Shown: positions 7,029-13,693 of the stretch, piece by piece | How the letters are laid out: each line of letters starts with the position of its first letter | How positions within the stretch are numbered: the stretch's first letter is position 1 | NCBI GenBank assembly: GCA_002335385.1 | Contig: DCVK01000050.1 | Location: 1-28,524 of the forward strand | From: Candidatus Aminicenantes bacterium UBA2190 | GTDB taxonomy: Bacteria > Acidobacteriota > Aminicenantia > UBA2199 | Direction: 5' to 3' | DNA length: 28,524 nucleotides | Position numbers and translations under genes: made by a program | Notes under the pieces: generated by a model | The model's input: only the letters and a program-made list of their open reading frames with translations | Told to the model about the DNA's origin: nothing | Databases searched by the model: none

Positions 7029-7598
7029 ATGAATCAGGATTTTTTGCTCCTCACGTCGATCGCCGTCCTGGCGGGAGGAATGGTCCTGGCGGCCGCCGGG
7101 CAGCCAAGGAGTGTCCTGGATTTCACCATGAAGAGCATCGACGGCCAGGAGACCCCCCTGCGCCAGTTCGCGGGCAAGGTGCTGCTGCTGGTCAACACCG
7201 CCAGCAAGTGCGGCCTGACGCCGCAGTACAAGGCGCTGGAGGAGGTGTACAGGCGCTTCCAGGGCCAGGGACTGCTCATCCTCGGCTTTCCGGCCAATAA
7301 TTTTCTAGGCCAGGAGCCCGGAACGAACGAGGAGATCAAGGAGTTCTGCCTGATCAACTACGGGGTGAGCTTTCCCATGTTCGCCAAGATATCGGTTCGC
7401 GGCAAGGACATCCACCCGCTGTACAGGTTCCTGGTCGAAAAGGAGACCAACCCCCGCTTCGCCGGCAAGATCGCCTGGAATTTCACCAAGTTCCTCGTCG
7501 ACCGCCAGGGTGAAGTGATCGCCCGCTTCGAGCCCAGGACGGTCCCCGACGATCCGGCCGTGATCGCGGCCATCGAGAAGGCGCTGCAGGAGAAATGA
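7029..7598 (+). CDS. Exported glutathione peroxidase-family thiol peroxidase
   Basis: A 189-residue glutathione peroxidase family protein. The peroxidatic Cys61 is in NTASKCGLTPQY, followed by GFPANNFLGQEPG (the conserved Gln block), a second Cys in EFCLINYGVSFPMF at the position of the resolving cysteine of thioredoxin-dependent members, and AWNFTKFLVD with the catalytic Trp/Asn. It is a cysteine enzyme; no selenocysteine codon interrupts it. The N-terminus (MNQDFLLLTSIAVLAGGMVL) looks like a signal peptide, so it probably reduces peroxides outside the cytoplasm, with thioredoxin-like donors more likely than glutathione. A strong GGGAGGAAAGC precedes the ATG, and the gene follows the HEPN-like gene by 15 bp, suggesting co-transcription. 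A heptad array begins 15 bp after the stop. Confidence 0.93.
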   Translation: MNQDFLLLTSIAVLAGGMVLAAAGQPRSVLDFTMKSIDGQETPLRQFAGKVLLLVNTASKCGLTPQYKALEEVYRRFQGQGLLILGFPANNFLGQEPGTNEEIKEFCLINYGVSFPMFAKISVRGKDIHPLYRFLVEKETNPRFAGKIAWNFTKFLVDRQGEVIARFEPRTVPDDPAVIAAIEKALQEK

Positions 7599-7613
7599 TC
7601 CTGCCGGGAATAC

Positions 7614-7648
7614 GTGACGCGTAACGAGTGACGCGTGACAAGTGAGAA
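7614..7648. repeat. Single heptad array, GTGACGN type
   Basis: Four 7-nt units in register (GTGACGC, GTAACGA, GTGACGC, GTGACAA) plus a fifth decayed unit, starting 15 bp after the peroxidase stop in a convergent gap. The unit order (second unit GTAACGN) matches the right arm of the array pair at 26142-26169 read on the minus strand, pointing to common descent rather than independent slippage. No inverted partner is visible in 7649-7711. Confidence 0.75.
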
Positions 7649-7711
7649 ATATCCTTTCCCCTGGGTGCGAAGGGCCTTAGCTGAGTTCGAGCTTCAGGGA
7701 TCCCTGATAAT

Positions 7712-8209
7712 TTAGAAGGCCAACCCGACAAGCGACGCGTCGATCCTCGCCGCCAGAGCCGCCATGGCCGCCGCGGGCTCGGCTCCGCTCTCATAGGTGG
7801 TCAGCGAGACGCAGTAAGGCCCGCGAAAAAAAAGTACCTGGTATTCATCGAGCACGCAGGCCGTGCCGTATTGCTTTTGCGTAACCAGGCCCGCGGTCAT
7901 CTCGGCGAACACGGCGGTGGCGCCTGCGGTCTCGCTCATCCTGTAGATCTCCACCCGCACTTCATGATCCCCTTTGGCATAGTCCTGCACCGCCAGGCGG
8001 TCGAAGCCATGCTGGTGGTACATCTCCGCCCCGCCGTTGATATGCTGATACAGGGCCGACCCGGAGAACAGGCGCTCTTCGCCGCGGCGCGACCAGCCCC
8101 GGGGGACGCCGTCGCCAGGGAAGAGCGTAAAGAGCGAATTAGCCCGGACCGTGGCCGCGATGGCCAGCAACAGGATGACCAGCCAGGCAGATGTTCCTTT
8201 TCTTGTCAT
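7712..8209 (-). CDS. Exported DUF6599-family protein
   Basis: A 165-residue protein with a signal peptide (MTRKGTSAWLVILLLAIAAT) and the DUF6599 hallmark ALYQHINGGAEMYHQHGFDR, followed by EVRVEIYRM and GATAVFAEMTAG. The function of the family is unknown to me. It starts 14 bp after the DUF362 stop with AGGAG eight bases before the ATG, so the two are probably one operon, and both products are exported. Its 3' end faces the peroxidase gene. Confidence 0.8.
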   Translation of the reverse strand: MTRKGTSAWLVILLLAIAATVRANSLFTLFPGDGVPRGWSRRGEERLFSGSALYQHINGGAEMYHQHGFDRLAVQDYAKGDHEVRVEIYRMSETAGATAVFAEMTAGLVTQKQYGTACVLDEYQVLFFRGPYCVSLTTYESGAEPAAAMAALAARIDASLVGLAF

Positions 8210-8223
8210 CGACCGTTCTCCTC

Positions 8224-9453
8224 TCAGCCCAGCTCGACCGGTCGGACCTCGATGGGACGGGCCTTGTGCACGCCCAGCCCCAGGTTCTCCGCCACGGCCA
8301 GGCCGTAATGCTTCTTCCTGACCTCCTCCGCCTTGGCGGCCGGTAGCCGGCCCGCCTCGATCTGCTTGGCCAGCAGCACTTCAAAACCGACGCTGTCCAT
8401 GGCCACCGGGTCGGAGGCGACATAAAGCCGCTCCAGGGGCCAGACGAACTGCGGCGCCGGGACCGGGCCCCGGTCATACTGGCCGCGCAAGCCGTCCATG
8501 ATGTTCAGCACGACCTTGTCACGCACGGGCGGGAACGCGCACACTTCGGAGATATACCGCTCAATGAAAAAATGGCCGCGCGGGCAGTTGGTGGTCACCC
8601 CGAAAGCCAGGTTTTTCAGGGCCATGGTGATAAAAGGCCCGCCGTGATGCTTGAACGCCGGGATGTTGATCACCTTGTCCACGCCGCCATCCTTGCCGTG
8701 GTGGGTCAGGATGCGCGGGAAATAGCTCCGGGTCCCGCCATGGAACATTTCTTCCAGATAGTTCTGCTCGTCCGGGAGAGAGACGTCGGCTTCATAGAAG
8801 ACGCTCTCATCCCAACGCTCGAAGCCGCCCGGGGTGTTCTTGCCATCCTTGACGATGAACCAGTTCAGCAGGTAGGCCTCCACGCCGGGATGCACGAGTT
8901 CAGGCGTATAGGTCTGGGCGTGCTCGTCATTGAAGCGGTGCCAGACCCGCATGTCCTTGCGCGCGATGCCGGCGCTCTCCAACCCGTCGACCACGGCGCC
9001 AATGACGTCCCAGGTCACTCCGCTGACCTTATGCCCCACCGGGTTGAACTTGATGCCGATCCGTTCGCCGGGCGTGACGAAGCTGCGCCAGGCGTCCCGG
9101 GGGTCCTTATCCCCGGTCAGGGCGCACAGCCCCGCCGCCAGCATGCGCTTGGCGGCCCCGGGCACGGGCTTCAGGTTCTGCAGGGCGCCGGGCTGGTGCA
9201 CCTCGGCGACGACGCCGGGATAAAGCCCGGGCATCGACCAGGGGGACTTGGGCTGGCAAAAAGCGACATGCACGTTGCTCTTGATGCTCAACGGGTCGGG
9301 GCGCGGCGGCTGGGCCGGCTTCCCGGCCGGCTCTTGGGCGAACGCCTTGCCTGGCAGCAGCCCTGCCGCCAGGGCGGCGCCGGTCGTCGTTAGAAAACCG
9401 CGGCGGTCCAGGCCCCTTTGGCCTTGCTGGGCGGTTTGGCTCGGTCTCTTCAT
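8224..9453 (-). CDS. Tat-exported DUF362-family protein
   Basis: A 409-residue protein with a twin-arginine signal (LDRRGFLTTTGAALAAGLLP, cleavage near AFA), implying folding in the cytoplasm and Tat export, often a sign of a bound cofactor. The rest resembles the DUF362 family: GERIGIKFNPVG, a segment on handling an item pair (DVIGAVVDGLESAGI), VINIPAFKHHGGPFITMALK, NLAFGVTTNCPRGHF and LNIMDGLRGQYDRGP. There is no CxxCxxC ferredoxin insert, unlike some DUF362 members. I start at 9453 because GAGGTG lies five bases upstream; the ATG at 9501 gives an unlikely leader. The DUF6599 gene follows within 14 bp. The biochemical role is unknown. Confidence 0.85.
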   Translation of the reverse strand: MKRPSQTAQQGQRGLDRRGFLTTTGAALAAGLLPGKAFAQEPAGKPAQPPRPDPLSIKSNVHVAFCQPKSPWSMPGLYPGVVAEVHQPGALQNLKPVPGAAKRMLAAGLCALTGDKDPRDAWRSFVTPGERIGIKFNPVGHKVSGVTWDVIGAVVDGLESAGIARKDMRVWHRFNDEHAQTYTPELVHPGVEAYLLNWFIVKDGKNTPGGFERWDESVFYEADVSLPDEQNYLEEMFHGGTRSYFPRILTHHGKDGGVDKVINIPAFKHHGGPFITMALKNLAFGVTTNCPRGHFFIERYISEVCAFPPVRDKVVLNIMDGLRGQYDRGPVPAPQFVWPLERLYVASDPVAMDSVGFEVLLAKQIEAGRLPAAKAEEVRKKHYGLAVAENLGLGVHKARPIEVRPVELG

Positions 9454-9604
9454 GGTTGCACCTCTTTTTTCGATCACCCGGGCGCTGGCCGCCGTGATCA
9501 TTTCTCTAATACGCAGCCCTGGAGTTCGCGGTTCACTTTGCCAGCGATCTGCGGCGACCCGCCCGCGATTCAGTCCGGCAGCGTCCGCTCGCCGGCATGG
9601 TCAT

Positions 9605-9633
9605 TTGTCTCCCGAGGCGAATTCTGCTACCAT
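9605..9633 (+). promoter_or_regulatory. Putative promoter of the small secreted-protein gene
   Basis: TTGTCT (9605-9610), a 17-bp spacer ending in TGC, and TACCAT (9628-9633) form a plausible promoter with an extended -10. The leader would be about 57 nt. It lies in the 243-bp divergent gap with the DUF362 gene, in which I see no other gene or repeat. Confidence 0.4.
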
Positions 9634-9696
9634 GCACTTTCGCGGCCAGGATATTTTCAACATTCCGACCGCAGAACCAAAAAATGGAGGTGGCCG

Positions 9697-10191
9697 ATGG
9701 CCAGTTGTTTTCGCGTCCGGTTCCAATGGATCGTGCTCGCATTGGTGTTCTGTGCAACGGCCGCAAGCGCCGCCGACCAGCCGTTCGATCCCTGCTCGCT
9801 GCTGACCCCAGCCGAGATCCAGGCCGTTGTCGGCAAGGCCGTCAAGCCCGGCACCCCCAAGGTCCATTCCAACCCGCTGGCCGGGTCCGATTGCACCTAT
9901 GTCATCGGCGACATCGGATCCCTCAACGTGCTGACCAAGCCCCTGCAGCGCGGCGAAACCCCGGAAATATTCAAGGCACAGTTCGCCAAGATGAAAATGG
10001 CCCCCGTCGACCTGCCCGGTGTCGGCGACGCCGCGTTTTTCACCAGCCCCGGCTTCGGCATGGTGCAGCTGCACGCGTTCAAGGCCGCCCGCTATGTCCT
10101 GATCACGCTGCTGGTGCCCGGGAGCGAAGAAAAAGCCGTCCGCCCCATGGCCGCGAAGCTGATGAAAATCGTCGTCACCAGAATTAAGTAA
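9697..10191 (+). CDS. Small secreted protein, DUF3558-like
   Basis: A 164-residue protein with a signal peptide (FQWIVLALVFCATAASA). The mature part begins DQPFDPCSLLTPAEIQAVVG, then SDCTYVIGD, a two-cysteine pattern like the DPCxLLT proteins related to DUF3558. The end is PMAAKLMKIVVTRIK. No enzyme motif is visible; it is probably a small extracytoplasmic binding or structural domain. I chose 9697 because GGAGGT lies five bases upstream, although longer in-frame ATGs exist. It stands alone, with the heptad array beginning one base after its stop codon. Confidence 0.7.
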   Translation: MASCFRVRFQWIVLALVFCATAASAADQPFDPCSLLTPAEIQAVVGKAVKPGTPKVHSNPLAGSDCTYVIGDIGSLNVLTKPLQRGETPEIFKAQFAKMKMAPVDLPGVGDAAFFTSPGFGMVQLHAFKAARYVLITLLVPGSEEKAVRPMAAKLMKIVVTRIK

Positions 10192-10192
10192 G

Positions 10193-10499
10193 GTTCGAAG
10201 TTCGACGTTCGATGTTCGATGTAAAAAAATCGAACTCCCGTTCCCCGTATCGAATGATCTGTAATGAGTGAGAAAGATATTCCAAATCATAAGCAGCAAA
10301 GACCACGAAAGATTCAATATCCAACAATGTAAATACCCAACCGAAAAAAGAAATTAGCCAAATCTATATTTCGGCATCGGAATTTGGAACTTGAATTTTT
10401 TGGGATTTCTTGCTTGGAGCGAGATTTTTTTGACTTGCTCTGCCCTCTGGCCAGTCGCCCAATTCCTAAACTTCGAACCTCGAACATCGAACGTCGTAC
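10193..10499. repeat. Inverted pair of GTTCGAN heptad arrays with inner AAATTCC-type array
   Basis: The whole 315-bp convergent gap is non-coding. The left arm (10193-10220) is four heptads, GTTCGAA, GTTCGAC, GTTCGAT, GTTCGAT, one base after the upstream stop. The right arm (10472-10499) is four heptads reading GTACGAC, GTTCGAT, GTTCGAG, GTTCGAA on the minus strand, seven bases from the phosphoesterase stop. Inside, at 10379-10424, the minus strand carries words like CTCCAAG, AAATCCC and TTCCAAATTCC in the same family as the inner array at 25975-26132. The remaining interior (10221-10378 and 10425-10471) is AT-rich with no ORF. Confidence 0.85.
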
Positions 10500-10506
10500 C
10501 TGCTTC

Positions 10507-11043
10507 TCAGATCTCGATCACCTTCCAGCCATAAACGCCGATCACCCTCGTCTCCCCCACCCGCGTCTCGCGCTCCTGGTGCTGGTGGCCGTGCAGCAGC
10601 AGCCGCGGCCGGGCCCTCTCGATGTAGGCGTTGAGGGCCGTGAAGCCGGTATGGATCTCGTCCTCGCGGTCGTGGATCCGCCTCGGCGAGTTGTGGGAGA
10701 TAAAGACGTCGACGGCGGGAAAGGCGGCCAGGAACGCCTCGGCTTCCTCCTGGTAATACAGGAAGCAGCCGCGCGGCTTGTACTGCCAGCAGCCGTTCAG
10801 GCCGCCAAAGCGCAGCCCCGCACAACCGGCGGAGCGCAGGTGCAGGTCGACGATCGGCTCCGGGAACGGCCCCGCGGAATCGTGGTTGCCCTTGACGGCG
10901 AAAACGGCGGGACAGCGCCAGGCCGCGGCCGCCTCCAGGATCACGGCGTCGGCCAGGTCGCCCAGCGCCAGCAGCAGGTCGGCTTTCCCGGCCGGGCCAT
11001 GCCAGTGGAAATCGTCGATGTCGGCCAGGACCAGCAGGTTCAT
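10507..11043 (-). CDS. Calcineurin-like metallophosphoesterase
   Basis: A 178-residue protein with the metallophosphoesterase motifs in order: LADIDDFHW at residues 6-14 (D-x-H site, here with an extra Asp pair), LGDLAD at 28-32, KGNHDS at 51-56, FISHNSPRRIHD and LLHGHQHQE near the C-terminus. These residues hold a two-metal centre that hydrolyses phosphoesters. The short single-domain form resembles YfcE/MJ0936-type enzymes; the substrate is unknown. GGAGGT lies eight bases before the ATG. It sits on the minus strand downstream of nickel SOD but is separated from it by a 240-bp octad-repeat region, so co-transcription is doubtful. Confidence 0.88.
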   Translation of the reverse strand: MNLLVLADIDDFHWHGPAGKADLLLALGDLADAVILEAAAAWRCPAVFAVKGNHDSAGPFPEPIVDLHLRSAGCAGLRFGGLNGCWQYKPRGCFLYYQEEAEAFLAAFPAVDVFISHNSPRRIHDREDEIHTGFTALNAYIERARPRLLLHGHQHQERETRVGETRVIGVYGWKVIEI

Positions 11044-11059
11044 CTACAAGGACCTCCCT

Positions 11060-11273
11060 GTTGAAGAGTTGATGAGTGGATGAGTTGAAGGGTTAAGAAA
11101 CTTGCGCGCGAACAGTTTATTGATCAACAATGCCCTTGTTGAAGGGTGGACGAGTAAAAGGGTTGAAGGGTTCATGGCAACAAGAGCATCCTGCCCCTTA
11201 TGCCCGAACCCTTCTACTCTTCATCGCTTCATCGTTTTTTCTCTTCAACTCTTGAACCCTTCAACCCGTCAAC
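11060..11273. repeat. Octad repeat arrays (GTTGAAGR), two direct and one inverted
   Basis: Three arrays with an 8-nt rather than 7-nt period: 11060-11099 (GTTGAAGA, GTTGATGA, GTGGATGA, GTTGAAGG and one decayed unit), 11138-11177 (same words) and 11210-11273, which on the minus strand gives eight units such as GTTGACGG, GTTGAAGG, GTTCAAGA, GATGAAGC. The stretch 11160-11174 is a perfect 15-bp inverted match to 11253-11267. The third array ends 11 bp from the nickel SOD stop. No ORF is supported in 11044-11284. Confidence 0.8.
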
Positions 11274-11284
11274 AGTTCTCTGCG

Positions 11285-11752
11285 CTATTTTCTCATGAAA
11301 TAACTCTTCTGCAGCAGGGCCAGCAGGTCCCTGAGCGTCTGCACGTGGGCGATATCGACGGTCTGCTTGGCTTTCATCGCCGTAACGATCAGCCGGTGGG
11401 CCAGTTCCAGCTGCTCCAGGTAGACCCCGCGCGCCTCGCCCGCCTCGGCGGCCTTGGGGATCAGGCGCTGGGCCAGGAAATAATAGGAAAGGATTTCGCT
11501 GAACTCCTCGGCGTGCTTCTCCTTGTTCATCACCCAGCGCACCACCTGGTTGTAATTCACCGGCGCCTGGGCGGAGAGCGAGGTGATCTCCTTCATCGCC
11601 TTCTCGATCGTCGTGACGTGCTCGAACAGCATCTTGAATCGCGCCTCGTCGTCGTAGATGCCGCAGGGCACCTGGCAGTGGGCGCCGAGATAGGAAGCGC
11701 CCCATGCGGCCAGCAGAATGATCAACGCCGTTTTCGCAGTGAATCGTTTCAT
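11285..11752 (-). CDS. sodN: Exported nickel superoxide dismutase
   Basis: A 155-residue nickel-dependent superoxide dismutase, converting superoxide to oxygen and hydrogen peroxide. The defining nickel hook HCQVPCGIY is at residues 25-33, with the His1, Cys2 and Cys6 ligands of the mature enzyme. A Sec-type signal peptide (MKRFTAKTALIILLAAWGAS, then YLGA) ends exactly before this His, so signal peptidase cleavage would free the His amino group that NiSOD needs. Known cytoplasmic NiSODs use a propeptide cut by the SodX protease; no sodX is seen in this window. The remaining about 120 residues form the expected four-helix body. GGAGG precedes the start. A membrane-protein gene lies 48 bp upstream on the same strand and may be co-transcribed. 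Confidence 0.95.
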   Translation of the reverse strand: MKRFTAKTALIILLAAWGASYLGAHCQVPCGIYDDEARFKMLFEHVTTIEKAMKEITSLSAQAPVNYNQVVRWVMNKEKHAEEFSEILSYYFLAQRLIPKAAEAGEARGVYLEQLELAHRLIVTAMKAKQTVDIAHVQTLRDLLALLQKSYFMRK

Positions 11753-11800
11753 TGTCCCTCCATTCTATTAATATCGCTTTCCCAACCAGGGATGGCCGCT

Positions 11801-12325
11801 TTATTTGCGGATCAGCAACCGCAAAAACCACATCCCGACCCCGCCGAAGCAGACCAGGGCGACCAGCGGCAGCCGGGCATCCGCTGCTTTGCCGGTGAAC
11901 AGCGCGAAGGAAACGGCACCGAGGGCGATCAGCGCCAGCAGGCCGCAGATCAGCAGGTTGAGAACGAAGAACACCCGCCAGACCTGGCCGCGCCAGGACG
12001 ATGGCGGCAGGCGCTTCAGGGCGAAGAATGCGGCCAGCAGGGCGATCACTCCGGTGGAGAGCAGCGCCAGGCCGGGTTTGACCTCCGGCTCCATCCTGCC
12101 GCCGATCAGGCCGGCTCCGGCCAGGGTCAGACCGATGAGCGCCACCTGCAGGGCCACGGTCCAGAAGTACTGCAGCAGCACGGCGACCCCCAACCAGGGG
12201 TCGCTGCCGGCACCATCGCGGTAGGCGCGCCACTTGAGGAACAGGTAGACCAGCGGCGCCAGCGGCACCGCGGCATACAAGAAATACATGAGAAAGGGGA
12301 ATAATCCCCATCCGATCAGCGACAT
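11801..12325 (-). CDS. Integral membrane protein, about five helices, unknown function
   Basis: A 174-residue hydrophobic protein with about five predicted membrane segments (for example FPFLMYFLYAAVPLAPLVYL, YFWTVALQVALIGLTLAGAG, GVIALLAAFFAL, VFFVLNLLICGLLALIALGA, LVALVCFGGVGMWFLRLLI). I do not recognise a family. AAGGAGG five bases before the ATG at 12325 fixes the start; a longer in-frame ATG exists at 12346. It lies 48 bp upstream of the nickel SOD gene on the same strand, so a link to SOD export or nickel supply is possible but unsupported by any motif. Confidence 0.78.
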   Translation of the reverse strand: MSLIGWGLFPFLMYFLYAAVPLAPLVYLFLKWRAYRDGAGSDPWLGVAVLLQYFWTVALQVALIGLTLAGAGLIGGRMEPEVKPGLALLSTGVIALLAAFFALKRLPPSSWRGQVWRVFFVLNLLICGLLALIALGAVSFALFTGKAADARLPLVALVCFGGVGMWFLRLLIRK

Positions 12326-12437
12326 CCTGGCCTCCTTGGTTTTCATGACGATTCTAGCGCAATTCCAAGAAGGAAGGAAGCATCCACGATGGAAATTTCT
12401 TTCCCTATCCGTTATGATGACATCCGGAGCATCACCC

Positions 12438-12881
12438 ATGACCGAACTGGAAGAAAAGATCTGGCGGATACTCGGAAAACCGCAGACAGCGGCGCTGGCC
12501 ACGATCGGCGACGACGGCGCGCCCTGGGTGCGCTACGTGACCGTCCGCAGCGAGACCGACTTCATCCTGACCTTCTGCACCGGCCTTTCCACGCGCAAGG
12601 CCAGGCATATGCTCGCCAACCCCAGCGTGCACCTGACCTGCGGCAACCTGCAGCCGCCCGATGATTCGGCCTACCTGCAGATCGCCGGCCGCGCCGCGAT
12701 CCGCTCCGACGCGGCGACCCGGGCCAAGTACTGGCAGGAGGGCTGGCGGCGCTATTTCCAGGGCCCGGATGACCCCGAATACATCATGGTCTTCGTCACG
12801 CCCTCATCCATCGAGTACAACGCTCCGGGATCGTTCACGCCCGAAGTGTGGACAGACCCGACGTCAGACGTTAGACGTTAG
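12438..12881 (+). CDS. PNPOx-like flavin-binding protein (general stress protein 26 type)
   Basis: A 147-residue split-barrel protein of the pyridoxamine 5'-phosphate oxidase-like superfamily, closest in pattern to the general stress protein 26 group: IWRILGKPQTAALATIGDDG, the strand WVRYVTVRSETDFILTFCT, STRKARHMLANPSVHLTCG, YLQIAGRAAI and a C-terminal RRYFQGPDDPEYIMVFV. Members bind FMN or F420; its redox partner is unknown. GGAG lies nine bases before the ATG at 12438, preferred over longer in-frame starts that overlap the divergent membrane-protein gene. Oddly, the last codons and stop lie inside a heptad array (12860-12891), so the SDVRR end is repeat-derived. Confidence 0.85.
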   Translation: MTELEEKIWRILGKPQTAALATIGDDGAPWVRYVTVRSETDFILTFCTGLSTRKARHMLANPSVHLTCGNLQPPDDSAYLQIAGRAAIRSDAATRAKYWQEGWRRYFQGPDDPEYIMVFVTPSSIEYNAPGSFTPEVWTDPTSDVRR

Positions 12882-12961
12882 TGGTTAGCAAGATAGAAGA
12901 CCTCAAATCACATGCTCCTTTTTATGTTTTGCTAACGTCTGACATCTGACATCTAACGTCT
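12860..12961. repeat. Inverted pair of GACGTTA heptad arrays overlapping two gene ends
   Basis: The left arm (12860-12887) is four heptads, GACGTCA, GACGTTA, GACGTTA, GTGGTTA, then GCAA. The right arm (12929-12960, with A at 12961) reads on the minus strand GACGTTA, GATGTCA, GATGTCA, GACGTTA, then GCAA. The 37-bp loop is AT-rich, so a strong hairpin could form in either transcript. Both convergent genes end inside an arm with the codons AGA CGT TAG (Arg-Arg-stop), so the repeat supplies both stop codons. Confidence 0.9.
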
Positions 12962-13549
12962 CTTGCTCGATCTCTTTTTCTCGACTGAAAACCCGAACTT
13001 GCCGATATAGCGGCCCATTTCATAGTAGTGACCGTGGCAATAGCACAAAGGCCGGGCGGCGGCCAGGTTGAAATACCCGGTCTTGGCGTCAAAATAGGAG
13101 GGGTCGGCGTGGACGGCCAGGATCTCGGCGATGAACAGGTGGTGGCTGCCCAGCTCACGCACCTCCCGGACCCGGCATTCGAGATTGACCGGCGACTCGG
13201 CGACCAGCGGCGCCTGGACGAGCTTTGCCGCCAGCGGCGTAAGCTTCATCTCCCTGAACTTGTCGAAGTCCCGTCCGCTTTTCACTCCGCACCAGTCGAC
13301 GGCCCGGGCCATGGCCGCCGTGGTCAGGTTGATCACGAACTCGCCGCCGGCACGGATCAGGTCGAACGAATGGCGCTGACGGCGCAGGGCGATGGTGCAC
13401 AGCGGCGGATCGGTGCAGCAGACGCCGGTCCAGGCGACGGTGATGAGGTTCTGCGTTGCGTTGAACTTGCCGCAGCTGACCAGCACGGCCGGAACGGGAT
13501 AGAGCATGGTGCCCGGCTTCCAAAGCAGCTTCTTCGTTTTGCGGTCCAT
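12953..13549 (-). CDS. Flavin reductase-like FMN-binding protein
   Basis: A 198-residue protein of the flavin reductase / DIM6-NTAB family (FMN-binding split barrel). The pattern is typical: LYPVPAVLVSCGKFNATQNL, ITVAWTGVCCTDPPLCTIAL, RRQRHSFDLIRAGGEFVINL, and a C-terminal GRYIGKFGFSVEKK. Such proteins reduce or bind flavin with NAD(P)H or serve as redox partners; the partner is unknown. GGAGGGTCC precedes the ATG at 13549. The last two arginines and stop are inside the heptad array. It faces the PNPOx-like gene, also a flavin-type barrel, which may be coincidence. Confidence 0.9.
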   Translation of the reverse strand: MDRKTKKLLWKPGTMLYPVPAVLVSCGKFNATQNLITVAWTGVCCTDPPLCTIALRRQRHSFDLIRAGGEFVINLTTAAMARAVDWCGVKSGRDFDKFREMKLTPLAAKLVQAPLVAESPVNLECRVREVRELGSHHLFIAEILAVHADPSYFDAKTGYFNLAAARPLCYCHGHYYEMGRYIGKFGFSVEKKRSSKRR

Positions 13550-13693
13550 GGACCCTCCAGAATCGGGACTTTACCATAGCCCGTTCAGGCGAACAAGCGC
13601 AGATCCGCTTTGCCCGCCGGCAGGCTCCGGCCGCCGTGGCCAGGCACGGCCGATGATTGCTATTCCGAACGAAATCAAGTAGAGTGGGCATGC

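Noticed and set aside
8572..9393. 273-residue plus-strand frame opposite the DUF362 gene
   Set aside because: It is an antisense shadow; the minus frame has a Tat signal and DUF362 motifs.
12892..12928. Loop between the GACGTTA arms as a terminator
   Set aside because: There is a T-run but it is in the loop, not after the stem; termination by this hairpin would need transcript data.
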